64,000 nucleotides of DNA from Chitinophaga sp. Ak27 (GTDB lineage: Bacteria; Bacteroidota; Bacteroidia; Chitinophagales; Chitinophagaceae), in contig NZ_JABAOB010000005.1 of the NCBI RefSeq assembly GCF_012726295.1, forward strand, positions 484,921 through 548,920, given 5' to 3'. Both the position numbers and the translations under genes were made by a program. Every line of letters begins with the position of its first letter. Positions within the stretch are counted from its first letter, which is position 1. This document shows, one piece after another, positions 1-9,210 of the stretch. The notes under the pieces were generated by a model. It saw nothing but the letters and a program-made list of their open reading frames with translations. It did not search any database and was not told the DNA's origin.

Positions 1-649
1 CGCGAATCAGTAACTCTGCTGCCCCCTTCACGGTTTGTGCCGCAATCAGGCTGGCCGTACGTGCATCAAAACCTATTTCAATGCCTCCCTGAATATTAGC
101 GCGAATATAACGCAGCGCATAGGCAATACCACAGGCACCCAATACAGTAGCTGCATCCATTAGCTTTTCATCAATACTCACAGTAGCTCCCAACTGGTCA
201 AACATTGTCTTTACATAGCGCATCTGCTCTTCTGTAGCATGTTTGTGGGCAATACAGGTAATAGATTCCTGGATAGCAATAGCGGTATTAGGCATGGCCC
301 TTACCACCGGCATTCCCGGTAGTACATGCTCCAGGTCATCTATACTGACACCGGTAACCACACTGATTAAAATATGGCGGGACGGGTCAAAAGAAGCTTT
401 AAACTCCTGTAATACCTCCCGCACATTGTAGGGCTTCAATGCCACTACAATCACTTCCGCTTCGCGGATCGCGATATCATTGTCGGTTTCTATCCGTACT
501 CCTGCATCTTTTAAGGCCGCCAGCGTACGCGTGTTACGCTTGGTAACCGTAATATCTGCGGCCTTCGAAAAACCGCTCTTCAGCAATCCCTGGGCAATGG
601 CCGATCCCAGATTTCCTCCACCTATAATGGCTATTTTTTTGGCTGACAT
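1..649 (-). CDS. proC: Pyrroline-5-carboxylate reductase, C-terminus cut by window edge
   Basis: Reads leftward off the window; 216 residues are visible from the ATG at 647-649. The final step of proline synthesis is NAD(P)H-dependent reduction of pyrroline-5-carboxylate in the cytoplasm. The N-terminus has the Rossmann dinucleotide motif AIIGGGNLGSAIAQGLL. Mid-protein segments VVALKP and MPVVRAMPNTA match the family. The helical C-terminal domain begins (GACGIAYALRYIRA) and runs off the edge. The usual S-G-P of this domain is replaced by A-C-G-I, which I believe is common in Bacteroidota ProC. It diverges from the helicase gene at 737. The family call is secure; the true 3' end is outside the window. 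Confidence 0.93.
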   Translation of the reverse strand, partial: MSAKKIAIIGGGNLGSAIAQGLLKSGFSKAADITVTKRNTRTLAALKDAGVRIETDNDIAIREAEVIVVALKPYNVREVLQEFKASFDPSRHILISVVTGVSIDDLEHVLPGMPVVRAMPNTAIAIQESITCIAHKHATEEQMRYVKTMFDQLGATVSIDEKLMDAATVLGACGIAYALRYIRANIQGGIEIGFDARTASLIAAQTVKGAAELLIR

Positions 650-736
650 AAAAAAATGTTTACACTATAAATCCTGAGAAAGGTATAACAAAAGCCGCAT
701 CCATGCAAACGGCAACGAATTTCTTACCTTGCAGAT

Positions 737-3700
737 ATGCAGGCATTACAAACAGCAGCCGCGTTTTACGCCAGAATAAAGGAAGTACATAGCATTCAAA
801 ATACGGAGGACAAAGTCCGTCATTATAAACAGATCCTGGAAATCCTCTTCCGGGAGTTAACCCGGAAAGAAACCCGCACTTTCGGTAATTTGTTTGCCCG
901 CATGCAGTTCTTCTTCGACCGGCAATTGGTTCCCCCGGATATCCATCAGCAGCTGACTGCCCTGCGCATACTAACGAACAAGGCCACACGGGGCATGTTT
1001 CCCCTCCAGGAAGCAGAGCATGTGCTTTGCATCAAGGCCCTCACTGAATCTGTGGCCTGGTGCTACCAGGTACAGCCTCCTGATGAACTCACCGCCTTTT
1101 ATGCTTCCGCCGGCGTACATAAGCTATCGCTGGCCTGGCAATACCGTGCCGGCGATCTCGCCCTGGTAAAGTGCATGGTCACTGCTGTGGGCACGCTCAC
1201 CACCACGGCGCAAGGAAAGTATACCCTGCTGCTCTCTGCCAAAAACGATGAACAAGGCGACTTTCAGCTGCTGCTCGAACATCTGGAACCGGCTACCATC
1301 GCCTCCCTGCAGGATCTATTGCGCCCCTACGATACCATCAACGTACTTCACTGCCGCCAGGGCGCCTCCGGGCACGAATACGCTACCACCGCTGAAAGCC
1401 AGGTAGTACTCGAACCCGACCTGCTGATAGATATCAGCGACCTGGCAGAATGCTTTACCCATAAAGGCGCCAACCGGCTGCTCTACCTAGTGAAAAAACT
1501 CACCCCGCAGCAATCCAGCCCCGCCGCCTTCAAGGGAAATCTCGTGAATGCCCTGCTGGATGAGATGCTGCGCAACAAAGACATCAATTTTAAAACCTCC
1601 TTTGTGGAAGCCGTCGCCGAAAATGTACTGCAAGCTGCCGCCTACGGCCGTGAAAAAATCAATGACATGTTTCGTGATATCCGGCAACAACACTGGGGCA
1701 ATCTGCATAATACCGTAAAAGAATTGCAGGAGCAGCCTGTCCGGATAGAGCCTACCTTTTTTTCTGCTCAATACGGGCTGCAAGGACGCCTGGACCTGAT
1801 GGCCGAAGACGATCACGACGAATACCGCAAAGAAATATTTGAGCTGAAAAGTGGCAAATGTCCCGACTATCACACCTGGAAAAATCATGAAATGCAGGTA
1901 GTAGGATATAACCTGTTGCTGAAATCTACTTTTGGGAGGCATCGCAAAGGTAGTTCGGCCATCCTGTATTCGGCTGCTACCACCACTCCGCTGCGAAATG
2001 TGACCAGTACCCATCTGACGGAAAACGACCTGTTACAACTCCGTAATGAAGTAGTAGCCATGTTGCTCCGCCTGGCAGGAGGCGAGGCAGAAATACTGTC
2101 GGCCATTACTACTGCCGCCGCTATTGGACTACCTTCATTCAGTGCCGCGCATTTCACCGCCTTTGAACGGGCCTGGCTAACGGCACCGCCGGTGCATAAA
2201 GCCTACTACCATGAATTCCTCGCCTTTATGCTCCGGGAATACCTGCAAGCCAAATGTGGTATGTTTTCGGAAATTAACCGGGAAGATGATGCCGACGGCT
2301 TTGCCGCACTATGGCTGCAACCCGAAAAAGATAAATTATCCCGCTTCAATATTATCCCGGGACTGCGGTTCCGGGAATTTGACACGGTGAATAGTTCCGT
2401 GCTGTTTGACATAGTCGTTCCCGTTAGCCACAACTTCAGGAAAGGCGATACCGCTATTATCTATCCCCGTACCAGCACTGAACTCCAGCCCATGCAACAG
2501 CAACTGCTGAAGGGCAGGATAGAAGAGCTGGGCAAAGACCAGCTGGCCTTTTCGTTGAATAACCGGCAAATGACGCTCGACTTCTTCCGGCAATTTGATG
2601 AATGGATTATTGAGCACGACATTTACGAATCTAATTATTGGACGGCCACTGCATCCCTGTTTTACATGATTTCCCCCTTGTACCGGGAGCGCGCCAATAT
2701 GCTGCTGGGCATGGGTACGCCACGCTGGTACCCTTTACAACACACCTCTCCTGCAATGTTCAATGCTAACCAAGAACAGATTGTAAAACAGGCATTGGAG
2801 GCGCAGGACTACTACCTGTTACAGGGGCCTCCCGGTACGGGCAAAACCTCCTCGCTGCTTACGACCATGGTGGGCGAAATGGTTAAGCAGGATACCTACG
2901 TAATTATTGTGGCCTTTACCAACAAGGCAGTAGAGGAAATATGTCATAAGCTCAGTGCTAAAGGCATTGACCATTTACGCATGGGTGGCCGCAGTTCCGA
3001 GGCGGCACTTATCCTGAAACAATATTGCCTGGAAGGCTCCCTGGATGAAGCCCGCCGTTATATTACCGGGCACCGGGTATTTGTAGCTACCGTAGCTACC
3101 ATGGCTACCCGGCTGGAACAGTTAGTAATGATGGGGATTCCTACCGATACACTGGTTGTAGATGAAGCCTCGCAGCTGACAGAACCCCAGCTCCTGGGGC
3201 TATTGATGCCTTTCCGCAAATTTATCCTGATAGGCGACCAGAATCAGCTGCCCCCTGTGGTAGCGCAGGAGGAGCACTTCTGCCAGGTGAAAGCTCCCTG
3301 CCTGTTGGACCTGGGCATACGGGACCTGCGTACGTCTATCTTTGAGCGGCTGATACTACGTTGTAAAACCAACCATTGGCGGCATGCCTGGGGCATGCTC
3401 AATACCCATTTCAGGATGCACGACAGCATTGCGGCATTGGTAAATCATTACTATGCCGGCCAGCTGTCGTCGGGAAGAGCAGCGCAACAGGCCGCATTCG
3501 ACCCGGCGCCCGCCTATGAAAGTATAGGCTGGGAGCGGGTATTATCTCTCGGGAGAAAAATATTTATTCCCAGCCCTTATGAAGCCACTTCCAAGATGAA
3601 CAAAACAGAAGCCCGCTGGGTGGCCTCTTTGCTACAGCATCTGAAAACCCGCTATGGAACTAGCTTTAGTAAAGATACGGTGGGCGTGGTAACTCCCTGG

Positions 3701-4027
3701 CGAACACAAATCAGCCTTATCCGGGAGCTGATAGCAGACGATGATACCCTGCAGGACATCAATATAGACACGGTAGAGCGTTTTCAGGGATCTGAAAACG
3801 ATATTATTATTGTTTCGCTGGCGGTATATCATGCCGCGCAGGTACAAACGCTGCAGTGCCTGGGGCAGTTTAACTGGGAGGAGGAGCACATAGAAGTAGA
3901 CCGTAAATTGTTGGTAACGTTATCGCGCGCCCGAAAACAGGTGATTATCCTTGGTCACGAGCCGGTTCTAAAAGATAGTGTGCATTACTGCCGTATGTTG
4001 GCAGATATGAGTAGGGGAGTGCTGTAA
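737..4027 (+). CDS. Dna2-like PD-(D/E)xK nuclease / superfamily 1 helicase
   Basis: A 1096-residue protein with two catalytic parts. Around residues 345-400 is a Cas4/RecB-type nuclease signature: an Asp in GRLDLM, then ELKSGK (the E-x-K), then QVVGYNLL (the Q-xxx-Y motif). From about residue 695 is a UvrD/Dna2/Upf1-type helicase: Walker A GPPGTGKT, motif II VVDEASQ near 807, the GDQNQLPP motif, and C-terminal ERFQGSENDIIIVS and TLSRARKQVIILG motifs. This architecture is that of eukaryotic Dna2, which processes flaps and double-strand breaks. A role in replication or repair is inferred. The four Fe-S cysteines of Dna2/Cas4 are not obvious. It appears to be monocistronic, followed by a hairpin at 4041-4073. 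Confidence 0.85.
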   Translation: MQALQTAAAFYARIKEVHSIQNTEDKVRHYKQILEILFRELTRKETRTFGNLFARMQFFFDRQLVPPDIHQQLTALRILTNKATRGMFPLQEAEHVLCIKALTESVAWCYQVQPPDELTAFYASAGVHKLSLAWQYRAGDLALVKCMVTAVGTLTTTAQGKYTLLLSAKNDEQGDFQLLLEHLEPATIASLQDLLRPYDTINVLHCRQGASGHEYATTAESQVVLEPDLLIDISDLAECFTHKGANRLLYLVKKLTPQQSSPAAFKGNLVNALLDEMLRNKDINFKTSFVEAVAENVLQAAAYGREKINDMFRDIRQQHWGNLHNTVKELQEQPVRIEPTFFSAQYGLQGRLDLMAEDDHDEYRKEIFELKSGKCPDYHTWKNHEMQVVGYNLLLKSTFGRHRKGSSAILYSAATTTPLRNVTSTHLTENDLLQLRNEVVAMLLRLAGGEAEILSAITTAAAIGLPSFSAAHFTAFERAWLTAPPVHKAYYHEFLAFMLREYLQAKCGMFSEINREDDADGFAALWLQPEKDKLSRFNIIPGLRFREFDTVNSSVLFDIVVPVSHNFRKGDTAIIYPRTSTELQPMQQQLLKGRIEELGKDQLAFSLNNRQMTLDFFRQFDEWIIEHDIYESNYWTATASLFYMISPLYRERANMLLGMGTPRWYPLQHTSPAMFNANQEQIVKQALEAQDYYLLQGPPGTGKTSSLLTTMVGEMVKQDTYVIIVAFTNKAVEEICHKLSAKGIDHLRMGGRSSEAALILKQYCLEGSLDEARRYITGHRVFVATVATMATRLEQLVMMGIPTDTLVVDEASQLTEPQLLGLLMPFRKFILIGDQNQLPPVVAQEEHFCQVKAPCLLDLGIRDLRTSIFERLILRCKTNHWRHAWGMLNTHFRMHDSIAALVNHYYAGQLSSGRAAQQAAFDPAPAYESIGWERVLSLGRKIFIPSPYEATSKMNKTEARWVASLLQHLKTRYGTSFSKDTVGVVTPWRTQISLIRELIADDDTLQDINIDTVERFQGSENDIIIVSLAVYHAAQVQTLQCLGQFNWEEEHIEVDRKLLVTLSRARKQVIILGHEPVLKDSVHYCRMLADMSRGVL

Positions 4028-4040
4028 GGCGCCCGCAAAT

Positions 4041-4073
4041 AACGATGGCCATACACGTGGTATGGCCATCGTT
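4041..4073. terminator. Hairpin between convergent genes
   Basis: AACGATGGCCATAC and its exact reverse complement flank a 5-nt loop, giving a 14-bp stem between the helicase stop and the 3' end of the HNH gene. There is no T-tract on either side, so it is terminator-like rather than a textbook intrinsic terminator. Confidence 0.6.
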
Positions 4074-4113
4074 CAGACAACATCATATATGATCATTCCT
4101 GGCTAACCAGGCT

Positions 4114-4683
4114 TTAATCCAGTGTTACATGTGCCCAGTTTTCACCGCTTTTAATGCGGTAAAGCTGCATTTCACTGATATCAAACTGTTCAGCAATTTG
4201 CTTCATTGTTTTTTTACCAGGTTTATTCAGCAGGCGTTTAATGCTTTTTACTTTAGAAACATTCAGTTTCAGCCCTTTGATGCGGTTACGCTGTTTTTCC
4301 TTATAGGCCAGCTTGGCAGGGCTTTTTTGCTGATGTTCTTCCATTTCCTCTTTGGTGGCCCATTTGAGGTTGGATGCTTTGTTATTCTTTTTATCGTAGT
4401 CCAGGTGGATCACATATTTATGTGACCGTCCTGCTTTCTTACTGAAAAGTTTGGCCACCTCCCGGTGCAGGTAGAGTGACTGGTAGCTGTCGGCCGGCTT
4501 TACGTTCAATACCGTATAGCCTTCCACGGTAGACCCCGTGAGCAGCTTGCCATCTTCGGTACTTTCATGATAACTGATCACTCTCCCCATGTTGGATACA
4601 GCGTATTTTTTACGCAGGGCAGATTTGTTTTTAATCTGTAAGTCTTTCCAGACTTCGTTTTTCAGATTTTTAATTGTGGTCAT
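4114..4683 (-). CDS. NUMOD4 / HNH endonuclease-like protein
   Basis: A 189-residue basic protein. Near residues 8-35 is a NUMOD4 DNA-binding module (EVWKDL at its start, VSNMGRV at its end). Around residues 90-110 is an HNH_3-type motif, VIHLDYDKKNNKASNLKWAT. It has the D..NN...NL.W pattern, although the canonical first H-H/D-H is I-H-L-D. The C-terminal 40 residues (KKTMKQIAEQFDISEMQLYRI) look like a helix-turn-helix. Such proteins resemble free-standing homing endonucleases. No intron, intein or flanking repeat is visible, so mobility is not shown. The ATG at 4681-4683 is the only sensible start. Confidence 0.8.
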   Translation of the reverse strand: MTTIKNLKNEVWKDLQIKNKSALRKKYAVSNMGRVISYHESTEDGKLLTGSTVEGYTVLNVKPADSYQSLYLHREVAKLFSKKAGRSHKYVIHLDYDKKNNKASNLKWATKEEMEEHQQKSPAKLAYKEKQRNRIKGLKLNVSKVKSIKRLLNKPGKKTMKQIAEQFDISEMQLYRIKSGENWAHVTLD

Positions 4684-4725
4684 GTGAAAGCAATTTTTAT
4701 TTTTTTATATCCTGGGGTTATCCGT

Positions 4726-5793
4726 TTATCCGTAAACGTTACAACCAGCCATTTCATTATCAGCTGGCAGAAAATCGTGTGCAGCTAACTGGGGAGCAGC
4801 CCTTTCGAATATATGGTCTTTGTATTGTAACACAACCGCGTCTAGTACTTCCTCTATCTGAGCTAATGTATTGTAAGTTACTAATTGTTGTCTGAATTCC
4901 TTTATATGCGGTAATCCTTTGAGATAGTTCGTGTAGTGCCGGCGCATTTCAAGTATACCTACTACCTCTCCCTTCCAGGTAACAGAGTGGTGAAGGTGCT
5001 TTTTACAAACTTCTACTCTTTCTAAAACAGTTGGTAAGGGCAAATGTTCGCCAGTCTTCATAAAATGCTTGATCTCCCGGAAAATCCAGGGATAACCAAT
5101 AGCAGCACGGCCAATCATCACACCATCCACCCCATATTTCGCCCTGGCGGCTATTGCCTGCTCCGGCGTACATATGTCACCGTTACCAAAGATAGGAATT
5201 TGTATGCGTGGATTATTTTTTACTTTTCCGATCAGGGTCCAGTCAGCACTTCCTTTATACATCTGGGTGCGGGTACGGCCGTGAATGGTGAGGGCTTTAA
5301 TACCTACATCCTGCAACCTTTCCGCTACATCTTCTATATTCTTGGTTTCCTCATCCCAGCCCAGGCGGGTTTTGATGGTTACCGGCAGCCTGGTTGCCTT
5401 TACTACGGCAGCCGTCAGTTTCACCATTTTAGGGATATCTTTTAAGATACCTGCTCCGGCGCCTTTACAGGCCACTTTCTTTACCGGGCAGCCAAAGTTA
5501 ATGTCCAGCAAATCGGGGTTGGTGGCCTCTACGATCTGGGCAGCCATCGACAGCGACTCTTCATCTCCCCCAAAAATCTGTATTCCTACAGGGCGTTCGT
5601 AATCAAAGATGTCCAGCTTCTTCCGGCTTTTAATGGCGTCCCGGATCAATCCTTCAGAAGATATAAACTCCGTGTACATCAGATCAGCCCCATTATCCTT
5701 GCACACCGCACGAAAAGGCGGATCGCTCACATCTTCCATGGGCGCCAGTAATAAAGGGAATTCTCCCAGTTCAATATTTCCTATCTTCACCAT
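4726..5793 (-). CDS. dusB: tRNA-dihydrouridine synthase B
   Basis: 355 residues, normal length for the Dus family. This FMN enzyme reduces uridine in the tRNA D-loop using NADPH. Visible landmarks are LLAPMEDVSDPPFR near the N-terminus, DINFGCPVKKV followed by GAGAGIL (the catalytic-Cys region), TIKTRLGWDE, LTIHGRTRTQMYKG and IFGNGDI...GVDGVMIGRAAIG (the FMN phosphate region). The assignment to DusB rather than another Dus paralogue rests on overall resemblance. It is followed 42 bp downstream by the HNH gene on the same strand, and diverges from the CPBP protease gene. Confidence 0.93.
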   Translation of the reverse strand: MVKIGNIELGEFPLLLAPMEDVSDPPFRAVCKDNGADLMYTEFISSEGLIRDAIKSRKKLDIFDYERPVGIQIFGGDEESLSMAAQIVEATNPDLLDINFGCPVKKVACKGAGAGILKDIPKMVKLTAAVVKATRLPVTIKTRLGWDEETKNIEDVAERLQDVGIKALTIHGRTRTQMYKGSADWTLIGKVKNNPRIQIPIFGNGDICTPEQAIAARAKYGVDGVMIGRAAIGYPWIFREIKHFMKTGEHLPLPTVLERVEVCKKHLHHSVTWKGEVVGILEMRRHYTNYLKGLPHIKEFRQQLVTYNTLAQIEEVLDAVVLQYKDHIFERAAPQLAAHDFLPADNEMAGCNVYG

Positions 5794-5976
5794 AATTTAT
5801 ATAACCACAGCAGGTTTTGCGGTAGTTATTATTTTAATATTTTATATACTATTTCTTTTACAAGCAGGATTTTTTGCAGTGATGGCCTGAAAGAGGGCAG
5901 CTGTCGTTACCAGGAGGCTGACTGCAAAGTGAATTTCGCGCTGTAAATTTACGCAATTTTAATACAGTATTCTCTT

Positions 5977-6921
5977 ATGATTGGTTATCTGAAACAATCA
6001 CCCATTTTATTACAGTTCCTTACCTTCTTTGGCTTTTTCTTTGGCTTCTCTGCTTTGTATGTAGTGGGTATCCAATCGTTGACACCCACCATCACCGGTC
6101 AAAGCCTGGACGCACTCCAAAGAACCCTGGATCCTAACTTTGTCGGCTATCTGAAAATAATACAACTGGCTTATACCATCATCGCCTTTCTGGTGCCCGC
6201 GGCCATTTTTGCCTACCTGTGGCAGCCTTATCCCATATCTTACCTGGGCTTAAAGCTCCCTTCCAAAGCCATTCTATGGGTTTTAGCCCTCCTGGCAATG
6301 TTCGGCGTATTACCGCTATCAGGCGCCCTGGGCGAGTGGAACCAAACCTGGCAGGTACCGCAATCCATTAAGGATATGGAGGCGTTGGCTGAAAAGCTGC
6401 TGGGCGTTATGCTCAAAATGCCTACTATAAAGGACTTGTTTATAAACCTTATACTGGTGGCGATCATACCGGCGATCGGGGAAGAGCTGTTTTTCCGGGG
6501 CGTTTTACAACGGCTGATCATCAATGCCACCGGAAAAGTATGGCTGAGTATATTTATCACTGCTGTGATCTTCAGCGCTATCCACATGGAAATATTGGCC
6601 TTTGTACCCCGGGTGCTGCTGGGATTCGCACTGGGGGCTATTTATGTCATCAGCGGTAACCTCTGGCTGGCTATTGGCGCCCACATATTGAATAATGGCT
6701 TACAGGTGGTGATGCTGTACTTTTTCCAGCATGGCATGGTAAAAGAGGATCCCCAGGCCGACAGCCACATCGAATGGTATTACGTAGCTTTGAGTATTCC
6801 TGTAACCATTGGCCTGTTTTGGGCATTGAAGCAAAAGTCGCCCGCCGGAGTCATGATAACCGGGGAAAATAAAAGCGCCGTTGGTGAAGTAGATGAGATA
6901 AGAAAGGACGGAAATTTGTAA
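5977..6921 (+). CDS. CPBP-family intramembrane metalloprotease
   Basis: 314 residues with about eight hydrophobic segments. The Abi/CaaX (CPBP) signature is clear: GEELFFRGVLQRL around residue 165, then FSAIHMEI and a conserved HILNN motif, which supply the Glu and His metal ligands. The family includes CAAX prenyl proteases and putative bacteriocin self-immunity proteins; the substrate here is unknown. It lies 26 bp upstream of the DUF2007 gene and starts a lipid/membrane gene run (CPBP, DUF2007, cdsA, psd). The 183-bp gap to dusB contains only AT-rich promoter-like sequence. Confidence 0.87.
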   Translation: MIGYLKQSPILLQFLTFFGFFFGFSALYVVGIQSLTPTITGQSLDALQRTLDPNFVGYLKIIQLAYTIIAFLVPAAIFAYLWQPYPISYLGLKLPSKAILWVLALLAMFGVLPLSGALGEWNQTWQVPQSIKDMEALAEKLLGVMLKMPTIKDLFINLILVAIIPAIGEELFFRGVLQRLIINATGKVWLSIFITAVIFSAIHMEILAFVPRVLLGFALGAIYVISGNLWLAIGAHILNNGLQVVMLYFFQHGMVKEDPQADSHIEWYYVALSIPVTIGLFWALKQKSPAGVMITGENKSAVGEVDEIRKDGNL

Positions 6922-6947
6922 TCTTAACAAGACTTAAACGCTGTATT

Positions 6948-7196
6948 ATGGAAAAAGACTGGGTTAAAATATTTTCGAGCGACCGGCCCTTTGAGGCGGA
7001 AATTGTAAAGGGAATGTTGCTGGAAAACGGAATTGATGCTGTTTTACTGAACCGGCAATCCTCTTCCTATAATATCACCCTGCCCGGCCAGGCAGAACTT
7101 TACGTACACCAATCGCAGGAAGAAACGGCCAAAAGCCTGGTGCATAATCACAACAACTTGCCCACCGGCGACCCCAATCAGGTAGATACTGAATAG
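6948..7196 (+). CDS. DUF2007-family small protein
   Basis: 82 residues with no signal or membrane segment. The layout DWVKIFSSDRPFEAEIVKGML...NGIDAVLLN...ELYVHQSQEETAKSLV is that of the DUF2007 'putative signal transducing protein' fold, a small ferredoxin-like domain. Function is not known. It sits between the CPBP protease and cdsA, probably in one transcript. Confidence 0.75.
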   Translation: MEKDWVKIFSSDRPFEAEIVKGMLLENGIDAVLLNRQSSSYNITLPGQAELYVHQSQEETAKSLVHNHNNLPTGDPNQVDTE

Positions 7197-7254
7197 GAGA
7201 GACACGGCAGCACACCGGGGCCAGGACTCCAGTGTGGAAATTTGCTTCGTCCCG

Positions 7255-7262
7255 TAAATTTG
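7255..7262 (+). promoter_or_regulatory. Possible -7 box for cdsA
   Basis: TAAATTTG matches TAnnTTTG and lies 42 nt before the cdsA ATG. A good -33 TTTG at the usual spacing is not evident, so this is weak. Confidence 0.4.
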
Positions 7263-7303
7263 TCCACTTTTGCGGGTACATTCTAATCAACAGACAACAT
7301 ATA

Positions 7304-8188
7304 ATGAAAACTTTTTTCACCCGCACTGCCTCAGCGCTTGTGTTTGTGGCAGTAATGCTGGGGGGTATTTTATGGGCCGACTATACCTTTTTCCTACTTT
7401 TCTTCCTGGTAGGCTGTTGTGCGCTCCAGGAGTATTTTAAGCTGATACGCCATATCGATGCAGATTATGCCGGTATTACTTCCTGGCATAAGTGGGGCGC
7501 CACCATTGCCGGAGCAGCTATTCTGCTCACCTTTACAGGCAATAATTTCAGCATGGCGCATATCCCTACCGGGCTCATTGGCTGGTGGACCGCCGTTATA
7601 TTCCTGCTGGTAATGCCCCTGGGAGAAGTATTAATGAGTAAGGACTTCTCTTTAAAGAATATTGGCTACTCGGCTATTGGCCTGCTATATACCATCATCC
7701 CTTTCGGGCTGCTGATCAATATCCGCTTAAACGCCATCAATATTCACTATACCGCCGATAATGTAGGAACAGCCCCCGGATGGCTGATCCCCCTGTTACT
7801 CATCATTTTCATCTGGATTAATGATACCATGGCCTATATCGTAGGCTCCCTTATAGGACGAACTCCTTTTGCGCCCGCAATTTCTCCGAAAAAAACTATA
7901 GAAGGCACTGTGGGTGGAATGATCCTGGCAGTAGCTACTGCTGGCGTTTACGGCCGCTTCTGGGGAGGTGAATACCTGGCGTTGCAGCACTGGATAGTAT
8001 TGGCTCTCATTGCTGCCATTTTCGGCACTATCGGCGACCTGATTGAGTCTAAGCTCAAAAGGATGGCTGGTGTAAAGGATTCCGGTAATATCATGCCCGG
8101 CCATGGCGGCTTCCTGGACCGGTTCGATTCGCTGCTCCTGGCCGCTCCCTTTGCCTGGATTTATGTTCAGTTCTTTATGATGGCCTGA
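7304..8188 (+). CDS. cdsA: Phosphatidate cytidylyltransferase
   Basis: 294 residues from the ATG at 7304. An in-frame upstream start at 7232 adds 24 non-conserved residues and would lie across the possible promoter, so it was rejected. It makes CDP-diacylglycerol from phosphatidic acid and CTP in the inner membrane. About eight membrane segments are visible. The family signature is at the C-terminus: SPKKTIEGTVGG, then ESKLKRMAGVKDSG and MPGHGGFLDRFDS. It is followed by psd, so two steps of phosphatidylethanolamine synthesis are adjacent. Confidence 0.94.
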   Translation: MKTFFTRTASALVFVAVMLGGILWADYTFFLLFFLVGCCALQEYFKLIRHIDADYAGITSWHKWGATIAGAAILLTFTGNNFSMAHIPTGLIGWWTAVIFLLVMPLGEVLMSKDFSLKNIGYSAIGLLYTIIPFGLLINIRLNAINIHYTADNVGTAPGWLIPLLLIIFIWINDTMAYIVGSLIGRTPFAPAISPKKTIEGTVGGMILAVATAGVYGRFWGGEYLALQHWIVLALIAAIFGTIGDLIESKLKRMAGVKDSGNIMPGHGGFLDRFDSLLLAAPFAWIYVQFFMMA

Positions 8189-8273
8189 CATAATTTCGTA
8201 TGCTAAAAAAATTGAATTGAAGTAACTTCGCAGCAAAACTAAACACATACATCAATCATCTAATAAAAAAACA

Positions 8274-8927
8274 ATGAAGATCCATCGTGAAGGATTTGCT
8301 ACCATCTCCCTTGTATTCCTGGTACTGGCGTTAATTAACGGAGCAGTATGTTATTGGTTTGGCGCTGCCACCGGCTTGTGCTGGACTGTGGCCATTATTT
8401 CCCTGGTGTTCTTCCTGTTCATCGTTTCATTCTTTCGTATTCCTTCCAGACAATATACAACCGGTGACTCGCTCGTTGTTTCACCCTGCGATGGTAAAGT
8501 AGTGGTAATTGAAGAAGTGTATGAACCAGAGTATTTTAAAGATAAACGCCTGCAGGTGTCTATCTTCATGAGCCCGGCTAACGTACACGTAAACCGTAAT
8601 CCTATTGCTGGTACGGTAAAACTGTCGCAATACCACCCGGGTAAGTACCTGGTGGCCTGGCATCCCAAATCTTCTACTGAAAATGAAAGACATTCTGTTG
8701 TGATCGGTAACGGTAAAACAGATATCCTGGTAAGACAAATTGCCGGCGCACTGGCCCGCAGGATTGTAAATTACCTGAAACCGGGTATGGAGGTGAAACA
8801 GAATGAGGAAATGGGCTTTATTAAGTTCGGCTCCCGGGTAGACCTTTACCTGCCTATCGGTACAGAAGTAGCCGTACAGCTGGAACAAGTGGTACAGGGC
8901 GGGATTTCCGTTATTGCTAAAATCTAG
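8274..8927 (+). CDS. psd: Phosphatidylserine decarboxylase
   Basis: 217 residues, the short form of the family. It converts phosphatidylserine to phosphatidylethanolamine at the membrane. Two hydrophobic segments occupy residues 10-50. SPCDGKVVVIEEV, IFMSPANVHVNRNPI and the C-terminal KFGSRVDLYLP follow. The Ser of the G-S pair is the predicted self-cleavage site that forms the pyruvoyl cofactor. It follows cdsA by 85 bp. Confidence 0.93.
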   Translation: MKIHREGFATISLVFLVLALINGAVCYWFGAATGLCWTVAIISLVFFLFIVSFFRIPSRQYTTGDSLVVSPCDGKVVVIEEVYEPEYFKDKRLQVSIFMSPANVHVNRNPIAGTVKLSQYHPGKYLVAWHPKSSTENERHSVVIGNGKTDILVRQIAGALARRIVNYLKPGMEVKQNEEMGFIKFGSRVDLYLPIGTEVAVQLEQVVQGGISVIAKI

Positions 8928-8954
8928 TATCTTTAAAAGATAAACGGTTATCAT

Positions 8955-9170
8955 ATGATAAAGAAAGCCTTTACCGGTGTTGCGGCCTTCCTGCTGGTAG
9001 CCTGCGTGGCACTGGCCCAGGAGAAAACCAAGAACAAACCAGTCGCTAAAAAGGATTGTACAGCAGCTAACTGTCCTAGCGCCAAAGGTAAAAGTTGCTG
9101 TCAGCAACCGTCTAAAACCGCCAACCTGAGATTGGCAGCCGTTAACAAGACGAAAGCAAAAGCACAATAA
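8955..9170 (+). CDS. Small Cys-rich secreted protein, unknown function
   Basis: 71 residues. The N-terminus is a typical signal peptide (hydrophobic core VAAFLLVACVALA, cleavage near ALA/QE). The mature part is about 49 residues, Lys-rich, with four Cys in the pattern C-x4-C-x7-C-C. Metal or disulfide chemistry is possible, but nothing in the sequence decides it. It follows psd by 27 bp and is closed by a strong terminator, so it is a plausible real gene at the end of the lipid operon. Confidence 0.65.
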   Translation: MIKKAFTGVAAFLLVACVALAQEKTKNKPVAKKDCTAANCPSAKGKSCCQQPSKTANLRLAAVNKTKAKAQ

Positions 9171-9210
9171 AAGCTGGCCCTCAAGTGAAGGGCAGGTGAA
9201 ACATAATAAA

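Noticed and set aside
1487..2014. 175-codon open frame antisense to the helicase gene
   Set aside because: Antisense shadow of a strongly conserved coding region; the protein resembles nothing known.
4114..4683. HNH gene as part of an intron or intein
   Set aside because: Flanking genes are complete and uninterrupted, with no intron-like structure.
7232..7303. 24-residue N-terminal extension of CdsA
   Set aside because: Starts upstream of the possible promoter box, and the added residues do not resemble CdsA.
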